NCBI GenBank assembly: GCA_021904315.1
Contig: CM038914.1
Coordinates: 21,253,065-21,317,064, forward strand
Direction of reading: 5' to 3'
Length of the DNA stretch: 64,000 nt
DNA from: Sphagnum magellanicum
Taxonomy: Eukaryota; Streptophyta; Sphagnopsida; Sphagnales; Sphagnaceae
The notes beneath the pieces were generated by a model that was not told the origin of the DNA, searched no databases, and saw nothing but the letters and a program-made list of their open reading frames with translations. Position numbers and translations under genes: made by a program. Positions 25,218 to 37,112 of the stretch are shown one piece after another (the stretch's first letter is position 1; each line of letters opens with the position of its first letter).

Positions 25218-25440
25218 TGATCCATGCAATCTAAAATATTGCTTCCTGTTTTCAATCCCTTGATACTTTCCACAGGTCCAAAGATTCTTTGGCAGATCAA
25301 TCCATCTTTTTCAGGCTTGTGCGTTTTATAATGGAGAGTACAAGGTATGGTCACTCATCATCCAACTTCTTCTCCATTAGGTGAAGTTGTTTCCACCCAA
25401 CTACGTATCTTTCTAGGACGAGCTAGTACCAACCAAAAAT
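25218..25440 (-). pseudogene. rpoC1: Nuclear plastid-DNA fragment of rpoC1 (RNA polymerase beta' chain), broken
   Basis: On the minus strand a frame reads [13 protein letters not shown] followed by ICQRIFGP, the conserved N-terminal segment of plastid rpoC1. Going upstream, the same coding text continues with IRSW then PNGEEVG, interrupted by two adjacent stop codons where the plastid gene normally reads on. Downstream, after a small deletion and frame change, [10 protein letters not shown] resumes rpoC1-like text, and similarity fades near 25,218. The piece lacks the rest of the gene and carries stops and frame changes, so it cannot be functional. It is a nuclear plastid insertion (NUPT) that has decayed in place. 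Identification is from memory of the family; a search against plastid genomes would settle it. Confidence 0.8.
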
Positions 25441-25564
25441 CAGCCTTGCACCCAATAACAGGTTGGTCTGAAAGTTTTTAAAAGGACCCAATACCAGGAT
25501 CAGGCTTGCACAAAAATTTCATGAAAATTTCAAAAACATCCAACACCAGTACCAAACTCAAACA

Positions 25565-26040
25565 CTAGTATATAGTGCAACCCATGCAATTGTCTGTAAA
25601 GGAAAAAAGCAGGCATGTTATGCAAACTCTTTTTGCAAAACAATCAATAGTACATTCATCTTGCATTCTCTGGTCCAAGTCATCTTCCAGCTGCAATATA
25701 TGAGTCCTACTGACTGTTCTGGAATTGATATGTCCTAGTCTAACATTGAGAGGGAGATGTGTGCTCATTACCAAATAAATTGTTTGGTGATCATAAAAAG
25801 GAATCAATTACACCATGCTGAAAGTTACAAACTCCAACACATTGACATTGGGGAACAAACAAGCTGTTCTGCTTGAACAATGCATTAGTCCCATGCTTTC
25901 TCATCTGAGACCTAGTCTCCAGAATGGAAGATTTTCAAAACCTGAAATAGCTGAACTAAATTCATTGTCAACAGGAGACTTCCCATTCACTTGCTCCTCT
26001 TTTGCCAGTGTAGACATGAGAATCAGAGATGATATCTAAG
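25565..26040 (-). other. Possible decayed duplicate of the THO7 3' end
   Basis: Between the rpoC1 fragment and the THO7 pseudogene, the minus strand has text at about 25,930-26,030 that reads STLAKEEQ, then KSPVDNEF. It resembles STLKEEQKSPVDF of the THO7 last exon (26,224-26,340). A further segment near 25,660-25,690 reads LEDDLDQRMQDE after a TTGCAG acceptor-like site. No full exon chain can be drawn. The similarity may reflect a tandem duplication of the last exon, or chance. Confidence 0.3.
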
Positions 26041-26223
26041 CGAGTTCAACTAAAATCAAGCCTCAGTCACCCCTGGTAGTGTACCTGACAATTGCTCTTG
26101 CAAACAACTTGAGAGGGGATGCTGTCCTTGTGATTCTCCATACCACAATGAGAACTTCTCTTGTGTCAGAAGAAGGTATTGACAATTTTTGGCACCTTTC
26201 AACGAGGATAAGCTTAACAAATA

Positions 26224-27778
26224 TCATGTATCAACAGACATCAGCTCTGCAGTCCTGCCCTCAGCTTCCACTAAGGCTGTTGCATCAAAATCCACAGGAC
26301 TTTTCTGCTCCTCCTTGAGTGTACTCTGTAACTCATCCACCTGTCACCTCCAAGTATTCATCTGTGAGTGAGTGGGATAAGGCCAGATCCAAAGTGCCAA
26401 CAAAAATGTTTAATTATTGTTCATGTGACCCCATGCTGTGTACATTGTGCCTACAGTAGTCACAAGTTGAAGACAAATGTCATGATGTACTAAAAGGGAT
26501 ATATCAGTACTTATTCAAGCAACAAATGACACAATTTGCACTTCAGATTACAAGTGACATATTAAAGTCTACATTTCCAGATCATATATATGAATTGAAA
26601 CTGCACAGTTACAATCTCCACAACAACAATTGGAAGGTTACATGAACAATGAGTGCAGTCATAACATTATGAGAGTCACTCACAAAGTGTCAGGCCATCA
26701 CTTTCACCAGGAACAGCAGTGACAAGCTGCCGTGACTACCCACTGACTTCATTAGCTCAAGTATATAATTATCCACCCAAAATTTTGGGCAAATCATTGT
26801 ACAAGATCTGTGTCTTCAGTTTCTGTCACATTTCTGGGACCAACTGGATGAGTTGGTCATAATGTTGGTTACCAATCACAAGACAGCACTCATGAAAACA
26901 AGTCAATTTTATCCTCATTCAAGCTGCAACAAGATTGTGAGGGTAAGTCATATGTGTATCTATTGGATGTGTACACTAATAGGTCTATAAGTCTGTTTGC
27001 TGCAATGGTTTCCCAAATTGCTATAATAGGCACTGAGCGAAGGAAAGTGCTACATTTATGCAGTACTGCGCTTCCTTCTGCATACAAACCTAAATTTCAG
27101 TTTGACCATCAATGCAAGATTATATTTGCATGAGGTTGATCAGAAAGTGGGAAACTTAGCCGTGACAAACATTCCCCTGAAGCTAATGGCACTTACCACA
27201 TGTAGAATCAGGCCAAATTGCTTCTTGTGCAGCTCCAGTTAGCGGGATGTTGCAAAATTCTCAACTTCCATCTCAACAAGTTCTTTCTCAAGATTATTCA
27301 GATGCTGCTGGGTCTCAACACGAGGTGGCTGAGCTGCTATCAATCTTCTGATGACCTTGCACTCTTCTTTGTGTTATCTTTCAATTTTTGCCTCTTCAAG
27401 CTGGATCTTCAATTCTTCTACATAACTTTGTGCCTGTCATAGCCTTCCTACCCATCATGGAAATGAAGCATGTTTGGTAAAATGAAATCTGGGACGCATC
27501 TGCCAGGCTGGTCAATATGACATCTGCCAAACCCAACATGGACAATCGTTTTTACCTTCATTACATGCTAGCACCCCAAAACAATAAGCACAATTGCATG
27601 TGTCCTTGCTGAGAAAGCTCATGCACTCCAAATTCAATACTGCAGCTGAAAGATGACCTACTAATAGTCCAACGGTCTTCTTGCAGCAACCAAAACGGAA
27701 CCTCAAGCAGCAAACCCAACAGCTCAGATGGTGCATCTTCCAGTCATTCCTAGTAACCTCAAGCTCAAAGCTGTGCAA
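26224..27778 (-). pseudogene. THO7: THO complex subunit 7 (THO7/THOC7) pseudogene with retained introns
   Basis: THO7 is a coiled-coil subunit of the nuclear THO/TREX complex, which couples transcription to mRNA export. Two exons are clear on the minus strand. Exon 27,433-27,197 (79 codons, between TGACAG and GTAAGT) reads QLEEAKIER, stop, HKEECKVIRRLIAAQPPR and later LELHKKQFGLILHV, the THO7 core. It has in-frame TAA codons at 27,376-27,374 and 27,241-27,239. The last exon, 26,340-26,224, starts after GTGACAG, reads VDELQSTLKEEQKSP, and ends MSVDT and TGA. The intron between them is 856 bp and phase 0. An upstream exon at about 27,778-27,749 (LHSFELEVT) is tentative. The N-terminal coding part was not found. 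Kept introns point to DNA-level duplication, not retroposition. The stops and the missing 5' half argue against function, though the splice sites survive. Confidence 0.8.
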
Positions 27779-27779
27779 C

Positions 27780-30700
27780 TACAGAGATGAACGCTACACA
27801 ATGTGAAAGGCTCTGAATATTAAAGGATGATCCCCCATTACACAGATTGAAAACCTAAGAGCATCATTCATACCAAAATCCAACAGCAGAGCTACAGATT
27901 GGTGCAGCATTCTACTTTCCATCACCTTTCAATGACCCAAAACTACAATATAGAGAGTGAAGCTGCATGAGAAACAAGAACTGGTCACAAAATGAAGAAT
28001 TCTCTGAATTCTTAGTGAAGCTTATGGGTTTTGGCTTTTGGGTTGAGGGATTAGGGTTTAGGTTCTTTTGCAATGTTGAACCCTCTTGGAATCTAAACCT
28101 AAACCGGTTCAAACGTTTCTTTGAACGTATATAACAATAATATTGTATGAAAATTCGATCCAAGTTTTTCAAAAAAAAAAGTGTAAACAATTTTTCGTAA
28201 TGTGCATAATTTAAAACTAGATACTTAGATGTTTGAAGCAAACAATAGGAATGAATAAATATAATTTAAATGGAAAAATTTGGGAAATTTTTTCACTTAA
28301 TTTTTAGTTTCAGTTCATTTTCAAGTTTAAAAATTCGATATTTTTTTTTTGTATTTTTTGTTGTCATATTTTGATTTTAGAATTTTTCATGAAAGGGTTT
28401 TTTTTTGTTTTTTAGATTTCATGTAGTTAATTTATTTTTAAAAAAACTCATAGAGCTTAAGTTTTGTTATTATCTTAAAATTAGTAAAGCTTAAGGTTTA
28501 TAAGCTTAAAATATTTTTTGGTTTGTTTTTCTTTGTGCAAGATTTGGATTAAACTTCTTCATATATCTATACATTCATACATATATTCAAAAAAAATTAA
28601 CTTTGTATTTTTGCACAATTGGAAAGGAGACAAATATGAAGATTTTATTTTGTAAATGTTTGCATTTTCAATTATAGTAGTATTTTGGTAGATCATAAAG
28701 TTGTTTGATTTTTTTATATATTCATTAGGCTACATTTTAAATTGTCACATTTTTTATCAAGACCATAACACATTGGCCTCCATCGTATGTCTTCAAAAGT
28801 TGTTCATACTTTGTTTTGAAATTGTTGTCAAAAACAACATGTTCAAATTCATCTTCTCCATTTGCAATCAACAATTATTTTTTACCTTTATCATCCCTTC
28901 TTCCCTTTACACCAACAATGATGACAAAAATGATAGTAAATCTTCAACTTTGAAGAGAGCTTTAAAATTCTTTTATAGCATCCATGTTGAAAACATAGGA
29001 ATCAACTTCAAAAGCAATGATTGATGACAAAATGATCATCGATTCAATTGTAATAACAACATGCATGTCACTTTTTTCAAATCTTTTTTGAACTTTGACT
29101 CAATGTCGAAATTTTTGACTTTCACAAACATGTTTGTTTGTAAATACTACTCATACATATTTATCTAAGATGATTTCATCTTAAGAATGATTGTGGTCAA
29201 AACCATTTTGTTCAACAAATCATAATGCAAATATGCATAGCTTGGATCTTACATGCTTTTATTTGCAATTTGATCAAAAGTGCCATACCTATTGAACATC
29301 TTTCCTTTAAACACAACATTTTTAACTCAAAAATCCAAACCATCCATTGTAAAAATTAATTAAATTTTTTTATTAAAACAACAACCATTGTGAAAAAAAA
29401 AGAGTAAAACTTATTGAAATGAATTTGACAACAACAAGTGAAGTAGTTAAAAAAAGGCATTTAGCAAAAATTCATGCTTTTGAAAAAATATTAGTACAAA
29501 ATGAAAGCTTAAATCAAACACAATGTTCATTTTAGTGAGAAGAAAAAATAACAAACATACAAAGTTATCTTTAGTATGGGACAAAAAACTCGATCAAAAC
29601 CCTAAATTTTTGCTATGTTTTTTTATTTAACTAATTTTGACTACATAATTGATTAACAATTAAAAATTTTCATCATGGTTCAACAATTAAATTATGATTT
29701 ACTAATGAACAAGGTATCCTATGAATTTTAATTATGCAACTCATGGGTACATTTGAACCTTAATTGTTTCAACTCGAATTTGAAATACAACACTTTAATT
29801 CTAAACATTTTTCCATTGTTTAAACCATTTTTTTCATTTTCATTTCAATACATATGTATTTGGTAAACATGAAGGTTTTGGTCATTTGCATGAAAATTTT
29901 GATGACACAAAAAGTTGAAATTGAATTGTTTTCAATTTTTGGTTGAATGTATTAAGTGTTTGATTTCAAACAAGATTTTTTTTTTCTTAAAATTTTTAAA
30001 TTAAGTTTTATTTTGTTGGTGAAATTTTGCCATCTTTGGTGCCCCCAAAAAATGACATTGATTTCTAAAAAACATTTTCTTGAGAAAAAATCTTTGTTAA
30101 GTCATCATATTATGAAGAAAAAAAAAATCTCATAAAATCCCCCCCACCCAAGAAATAATTTCTTGGAAAAAAAAAACTCCAAAACTAATCACCCCTCCCA
30201 ATACCATCCAATATAACCACACATCCAAAAAAACCCATTGAAATAGGACAAAAAAATTAAGCACTTTAAGCTCCTTTGCTCTCCTCACCCAACTTTTTTC
30301 AATAAATTTACACGTAAACTTGCAACCTTATCTAGTCAGCATACTTTTGATTCTCCGACCCTTATTTGTGCTCAAAAGGTGTTCTCACAATGACTTTGCA
30401 AGAGAAAGCCAATAAATCAATAGAATGATAATGTTGCACGAACAAGTACATACTTACTTGTCCCCAGCTACCTACCTACTATTGGTTATTATATTCTAAG
30501 AATGAACTAAACCTAACCATGTCAAAAGAGACCCAATGTTAGTGCTAAAACATGTAGGTGATGCAAAAACTTTGTCATCCTTGACATAGCAACATATGAT
30601 CTCCAATGATAATATACAATGAACTTCAACTGTAAGTATTGGAAAAGATCCCGAAATGCAAATTTTTCTATCATTTGCAACTTATTGCAATATTGACATT

Positions 30701-32290
30701 TGAGGTATATCTACAAATTATCAACTAGGACATCGAGGGGAGTTCACAATTTTTTTAATTTAGGCTAGAAAATTTAACATTGCTAGGCATTTATTCTCAG
30801 TTTCATCCATTTTTGGTGACGGGTTTGTGTAACATCTAATCATGGACATTTTTTTGAGTTTTAAGCCACATGTCACCAGCCCAGCAATCAATAGACCAAG
30901 TGAAGGGTGTCAAAAATTTCACAAGGGCCAAAGGATACACTCTTCTCTTAAATTTAAAAAGCCATTTATTTTTTTGTATAATAATTTGGCGAGGATGTGT
31001 AAAAACTATATTACTCTTGCAGAGAGATCTTACAAAATCTATAAAATATTAGGCAAATTTACCTGATATAATTGTACACAATAAACAAAATTAGATTGGT
31101 TTTTACAATATCTGAAATATCTTTATCACCCAGACCTGCACTACACTCACGTGGTTCAATGTTTAAATTTTTTTTTAAAAAATCAATTTTGTGATGTTGC
31201 TCAAGTGGTGATCACTCTTAAGTATATTTGGCCAAATTTGACAATATTCAAAATATAAAAGTAAACAATCTTAAGCACGCTTTCAAATTTCAGGCAATTG
31301 TGAAGATTTTTCCAATTAAAAAAAAAATAGGCAATTTTTTTTAAATGGGAAATTCTTGACATTTTTTTTTCTTTCCCCATAATGTTTTTTACCAAATGGA
31401 GAAAATTCGCCACCAAAACAAATATCTGCCTTGGGCGAACCAGCACTTACACTTTGTACAATGGGAAAAACTCCAAAATTAATTTTGGTTGCTTCCATAA
31501 AACATTGTAAGAAATATTCCATCTTAAGGAGTCAAGGCCAATGTTCAACTCAAATCAAGCAGTTCTATTGGTACAAAAGTTGAAATCACCCCCAAGGACT
31601 TTACACTAGGAGTCAAGGCTAAAATAGAAAAAAACATTTTCAATTTGCCCCCAAGTTACTAATAGGTACATGCCGAACGTTATGGCCTTGTATTGGCCCC
31701 AAGCCTGAAAAAAAAGGATATCATCGAATTTGGGAAGCCAATTTGCAACCCTTGGGGCCAATGTTTCAAGCATTTATTAATCAATATCCTGACATGGATG
31801 TTCTAACATTTATTAGTAAGTTGGGCCAAACAACAAGCCAAAAATGATCAAAGTTGATCTCTAGTGTTTTCAGCCCTGACTCCTAAATGCGGGCCTAAGA
31901 CTCTAGATCAAGGTCTCAGAGTTCAAATTTAACACTTCACAGGTTAAATATAGCCACTAATAAGAGAAGAGGTGGGCTCTCACTCCGGAAGGTGAAGGTA
32001 ACCAACAAGAGTAGGTGCTGGTTCACTTACTTTTGGCACCGCTTTGCACTCTGTGTGTGAAAGTGTCAATGTTGCAATCCAATTCTTCGTATACCCCGAA
32101 GAAGACACGCAAACAGGCTGTCTGGTATCTTAACAACTTTTTTTAATAGTCAAGAAACTCAACTGGGAAACATTTGTGTTGAAATATACAAGGAATTATC
32201 ATCTTCACCCCCATCTATCCATCTGCCCACCCGCCCACCCCCCCCACCACATAGCTCCCCTTTCTATTATTAGTTACTTATTAGTCTGGT
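27780..32290. other. AT-rich intergenic DNA, nothing genic recognised
   Basis: About 4.5 kb of very AT-rich sequence with long A and T runs and no recognisable gene. The longest frame (28,701-29,024, +, 107 codons) is Phe/Ile/Lys-rich and shows no family signature. No terminal repeats or target-site duplications were recognised. Confidence 0.5.
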
Positions 32291-32299
32291 CAGACGGCC

Positions 32300-32400
32300 A
32301 CATTGAACCAGCACCCATGAGTGCACCATCCACTGGATGCCCCTTGTTACTCAGTTGGGGATGAACCTCAACTGAGTTAATATTTGTTTTCACCTTGGTA
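32300..32400 (-). mobile_element. Partial family A TIR element
   Basis: CCAGCACCCATGAGTGCACC followed by ATCCACTGG matches the terminal text of family A (compare 22,785 and 47,281). It continues with GTTACTCAGTTG and ACCTTGGTAACC words found near the right end of the 9.3 kb copy. The remainder is missing or too diverged to follow. Confidence 0.5.
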
Positions 32401-32889
32401 ACCAAGTCTGTAGGAAATAGCTCTCATGTAAGGACCTGCTTGCTTGTGGGTTGTTAGTAAATAAGTAGTTAAGAAAAGCAACTGAGGCTAATCATCAAGG
32501 TTAAGTAAGGAACTGAAACCCCAACAGAAAACTGTGAACTGAAACCCAACAGAAAACTGTTTCCTGACCACTTATCATTCATCTTTCACTGTGGTCGCCT
32601 TTCTTTCCTTGAAGCTCTGGTTTACACGGTATTACAAACTGAAGGAAGGTGTCCGTTGCTGCTCGCACGCAAAGTATGGAGACCACCCACCCCCTTCTCC
32701 TTTCCCAAAGGACCCCACAAATAGAAGCAGCACACAAGAAAAAGGGAAAAAAAAGAAAAGAAAAGCCTGTCTCCCCAAAAAGTCGTGGAAACCCTATTCA
32801 CCAGATTCCACAACCACACGCATCTGTTATGGTGCAGTAAATTAAAATATAAATTAACTAATATTCGCAAAGAAAGCTTACAGCAAAAA

Positions 32890-33215
32890 CTTTAATCAAT
32901 CGACCGATCTGTTATGAACTTACATTCGATCGATTGAGCAGTCAATTTAATCTTGTAATCGAGCAATTGAACAGTTAATAACTCGTAATTGAGACATCGA
33001 ATGGTCGATAACTCGTAATGAGTAACCAGTCAGTTGATAATCTTGTAATTGAGCAATCGAACGGTCAATAGCTTGTAATCAATGGATCGAACGGTCAAAT
33101 CATGTGTAAATTGATTGATCAAACAGTCTATAGTTGTAATCTAGCCATTGATCGGATGGTCAAATAAGCTTGCAATGGATGGATTGTTTAGTCAATGAGT
33201 TGTAAGCTAATGAAT
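32890..33215. repeat. Tandem repeat, about 30-36 bp units, 9-10 copies
   Basis: Diverged units follow the pattern TTGTAATCGAGCAATCGAAC then GGTCAATA. Units differ by substitutions and small indels; examples are AGCAATTGAACAGTTAATA, AGACATCGAATGGTCGATA and AGCAATCGAACGGTCAATA. The array ends about 700 bp upstream of the transporter start codon. The first part is rich in ATCGATCG-like palindromes. Confidence 0.8.
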
Positions 33216-33918
33216 TGGCTCCCAATTGTTTTGGAAGGGGGATTCTCTGGGGTCTGGTAGATTCTGACTTCAGGAGTAAAAACTCGAGTCTTGGAAGAAA
33301 TTTTTTTTGGGGGTTTGTTTTGTACTTTACAGATCTCACGTTTTTGGCGTTGTGCGTGTGGAGTAGTCTGAGTCTTCCTCTAGAGGTCGGTTCACAGCCG
33401 TCTGGGACGAAAAAGGGTTAGTCGGCTGTTGTCACACGCGTCTCCCCGGGGCAGAGAATTTAGCCTACAATTGAAGAATCTTTTGCACACAAGAGTGAGT
33501 GTGAAGATGAGTAAGGAGTAAGATAGAAGGAAGAAGAAGACGAAGAAGAGGGGAAAAAACAAGGAGGTGAAGTCGTCTTCGTCGTCGTGGTCGTCGTCGT
33601 GGTCGTCGTGTGAAGACTTGGCGCACTAGAATATTATGTACTAGTACCTAGCGTGCACACTACTTGAAAAAGGATTAGAACATGGTGAAGAGAACGAGGA
33701 CGAGGACTAGGAGGGGGAGAAGGAAAACTACTGTCGAGAGGAGACTCTAGTAGTGCGAATCTGAACTTTGGAGTTGATGATGGGAGCGATAGAGGGAGTG
33801 GGTAGGACTTAGTAGAAGGAGTAGTTGTTTTTTCAGATGTGATGATATTGAGAATGCAAACCACAACAGCTTTTGAACACTTTTCCAACGCATTTTTGGT
33901 ATTTTGGGCATTTTTGAC
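33216..33918 (+). promoter_or_regulatory. Putative promoter and 5' leader of the amino acid transporter gene
   Basis: The GC-richer sequence contains a purine-rich AAGAAGAAGACGAAGAAGAG stretch and a GTC/GTG trinucleotide run (CGTCGTCGTGGTCGTCGTCG near 33,577-33,608). An in-frame TGA at 33,874-33,876 closes the coding frame upstream of the first ATG. No TATA element can be assigned with confidence. Confidence 0.4.
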
Positions 33919-36532
33919 ATGAAGACCACTATATTGGCGCTATGGCGGAGGAAGGCGGTGCGGCAGCATCGCCATGCCGGTCACATGGAACTGGCCAGGA
34001 GGCTCCGTGTCATGGACCTCGTGTCTATAGGTTTGCAATCCCCCCCCCCCTCTCTGCCTTGTTTGATTTCCCTAGACTGCTCATGTGTGCAGGATGTGAA
34101 TTTTGGTACTTCATTTCAGGAGTGGTGGACTTGGAACTCTAGTATCTGATAAGAATTGCAGTTGAGACTTTTTTTGAATTCCTTCAGGCTCTAGGCTAGT
34201 AGTGCAATTCACATGTGAAGAGTCCTGGAATCTTTGGAATTTGTGTTGTCTGTTGCCATGGTAACCACAGTTGCACTTGGACATCTGCATTTTTCTATGG
34301 CAGATAGAATGGATACTGGTTTGCACCACTGACTGACTGACTTACTGACAGACATAGATGTGTAAAAAAATTGCAGGGATAGGATCAACCATAGGAGCAG
34401 GGGTGTATGTGCTGGTGGGGACAGTTGCCAGGGAGCGAGCAGGGCCAGCACTCACGTTGTCATTCCTCATTGCTGGGATAGCTGCAGCTCTTGCAGCTTT
34501 GTGCTATGCAGAGCTTTCAAGCCGCCTCCCTTCTGCTGGTAGTGCTTACCATTATGCCTACACATGTGTGGGTGAGGGGTATGTAACAGCCAATACTTCT
34601 TGTTATTTTTTCTGCTCTTTGTTTTCTGTTTTGTTTGATGCAAATGCACAGCTACTTGCAAGCGCAAGCTTGATAATCAAGGGAAACCCTCATCCCTCAC
34701 AATTCTTGTTCCAAGCTGGAGTGGGGTAGAAAGAGGAAAACACACATTTGTCATTTTCACCTTGGAGTTGTTGCAATTTTCACTGTGGAGTGTGAGCAAT
34801 TGAAGGTGGGTGGCAGTAAAATCAACACAGTTATGATTTGTTTGTGTGCAGGGTGGCTTGGATCATTGGCTGGGGTCTTATATTGGAGTACACAGTGGGT
34901 GGCGCCACTGTTGCACGGGGAATCTCACCAAACTTGGGAGTCTTTTTTGGAGGGGAACAGAATTTGCCAAGCTGGATAGTACGCCGAACCATTCCTGGGA
35001 TTGATATTGTAGTCGACCCCTGTGCTGGGCTGTTGGTGTTGGTGGTCACAGGACTCCTATGTATGGGCATTCGGGAGAGTGCAAGGGTGCAGTCTGTTAT
35101 GGTAGTTCTCAACATTCTAGTGTTGGTATTCGTGGTGTTAGCAGGTTCATGGGCAGGCTTTACCAGTGGGTGGGAGGGCTACCACCAGTCTCAAGGGTAC
35201 CTGCCCTATGGAGTCAATGGGGTGCTTGGAGGTGCAGCAACTCTTTTCTTTGCATACATTGGTTTTGACACTGTTGCCAGTACAGCAGAGGAGGTGAAGA
35301 ATCCCCAGCGAGACCTCCCTCTGGGCATTGGATTTGCTCTGCTCATCTGTGGAGGCCTGTACATGTTGCTCTCTGCTGTGATTGTGGGCCTTGTCCCCTT
35401 CAATCTGATAGACCCAGACACACCTCTGTCCTCTGCCTTTGATAACCATGGCATGCCCTGGGCGACGTTTGTTGTAGCAGCAGGTGCAATTGCTGCATTG
35501 TCCACTACTCTTATGGGTTCAATTCTGCCTCAACCCAGAATTTTGATGGCAATGGCACGTGATGGCTTGATCCCGCCCTTCTTCTCCATCCTCCACCCCA
35601 TCACAGCTGTGCCTGTCAATGGTACCTTGATTACTGGTATGGTTGCAGCACTCATGGCATTCTCTATGAATGTGGACCAGCTTTCGGGCATGGTGAGTGT
35701 GGGGACATTGTCAGCCTTCACAGTTGTTGCTGTATCCCTTCTAATCCTGAGATATGTACCACCTCCAGAGGTTGCGAAGGTAGTCATCCAAGCTACGGTA
35801 CCTGACAAGGGTCCTCCATCTGTGCACATCTCATCATCAAGGCCAGTTTTCACCAAAGCCACCATGTTCTCACCTGTATTGTCAATTTTGTCAGATGCAT
35901 CCTTGCAAACACTGCCTGGCCGTGGAATTGGAGACGATTGTGCATCATCAGTGAGCAGCAGTGAGTCTCTTCTACTCCAGGATGAGGCAGGTGACCAGGA
36001 GGTGAATGCAGCCCCAGAATCCCCTAGCAGTTCCAGACCAGTGCTTCATGAATCTTTGCTGTATGCACAGGAGACTGATACACAGGAATCAAATGAAGAC
36101 TTGAGGCGATGGGCAGCAGTGTTTGCCATAACTGGAGTTTGTGTTGGTGTTGTCCTCATCAGCCTGGCTGCTGCTGCAAACGACCTTCCAATCTCTATCC
36201 GATGGCTGTTGGGGTTGCTGGGAACTCCATCATTTGTGGCTGCATCAACTGTTTTGTTCTTGATTGAGCAAGATGAAGGCCGTCACAAGTTTGGGCAAGC
36301 AGGAGGCTTCTATTGTCCATGGGTACCAGCATTACCATTGGGGAGCATTCTTGTGAATGTATACTTGCTCGTGAGTCTTGGGCTCCCTACATGGTTGCGT
36401 GTTTCAGTCTGGATGGTTTTGGGAGTAGTGGTGTATCTGTTCTATGGAATGAGCCACAGTAAGCTGGCAGGGGGGTTGCCAAAGGAGGAGCAAACCACAA
36501 CTTCCAAGCTGTTGCCAGATACACAAGTGTGA
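33919..36532 (+). CDS. CAT: Cationic amino acid transporter (CAT family, APC superfamily), three exons
   Basis: A membrane permease for cationic and other amino acids. Exons 33,919-34,030, 34,377-34,578 and 34,852-36,532 join in phase to 1,995 nt, 664 residues. Splice sites: ATAG|GTTTGC to TTGCAG|GG, and GAGG|GTATGT to GTGCAG|GG. Exon 1 gives [14 protein letters not shown] and the first helix starts at G38; the APC signature GSTIGAGVY is at about 40-48. YTCVGEG|VAWIIGW crosses the second junction. FAYIGFD (238-244) and [14 protein letters not shown] (251-264) are CAT hallmarks. A hydrophilic Ser/Asp-rich loop of about 115 residues (408-523) separates the core from the C-terminal helices, and [13 protein letters not shown] and VVYLFYG close the protein. 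Plant CAT2/3/4 relatives are about 600-640 residues and, as I recall, have many more introns. ATG 33,919 is the first in frame after a stop, giving a short N-terminus. Membrane (tonoplast or plasma) is not resolved. Confidence 0.92.
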
Positions 36533-37100
36533 GTGCTTTCACAGTAATGTGGAGCAGTAATTCTACCTGTTCAAACTACATATTCTAATCGTGGCTCTAT
36601 GCTCAACATGGCATGCCACTGACAGCTTTCACATGGAGCATATGACTCAACAAGAAGTTGAATCATGGAGTTGGGTGGCTCATTGGTCTGAGCAAGAAAG
36701 GTTTCAACTTATTTAATGGTCTCATCGGAAGCTTCATTGGCAATCCACAAGGAAGGCCAGTTTACTTACAATTATCCAAATGATTTATGTTGTTCAATTT
36801 TAGCTGCACTGCAGGCACCAAGTAGCAGCAGTTAGGGATTTCTACCATTGTTCTCAAGCAGAGATGTTGTACTATGACTGTTGCTGCCAGATTCATTCTA
36901 AAGAGTGCATGCTTTAGCAGCATTTAGGGATTGCCACCAGTGTTCTAAAGCAGAGATATTGTAATATGACTGTTGCTGCTGTAGCCATTCGAAAGGGAGT
37001 GTGCTCTTGTAATGACAGATTTAATTTGTTCTCTGACCAATTCCAGACCAGAAAATTGCACAGATACATACTGTCTTGGGCTAAAAGTTCCTGAAACCTG
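36533..37100 (+). other. Probable 3' untranslated region of the transporter gene
   Basis: Mixed-composition sequence after the TGA at 36,530-36,532. Two similar segments near 36,820-36,905 and 36,915-36,995 share CTAAAGCAGAGATATTGTA or CAAGCAGAGATGTTGTA and then ATGACTGTTGCTGC. This is a small tandem duplication. The polyadenylation site is not assigned. Confidence 0.45.
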
Positions 37101-37112
37101 TGCGTTAATTTC

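Noticed and set aside
26224-27433. TAA codons read as Gln (altered nuclear genetic code) to explain the THO7 stops.
   Set aside because: The ERF, CAT, NTF2 and seven-exon genes use no internal TAA, and TAA ends or interrupts frames normally elsewhere. A decayed copy explains the data better.
33904-34149. Upstream start for the transporter at 33,904.
   Set aside because: The codon there is TTG. The first ATG in frame is 33,919, and the frame past 34,030 runs into the intron.
35147-35865. Minus-strand frames of about 100 codons within the transporter.
   Set aside because: They are antisense shadows of the conserved CAT coding sequence.
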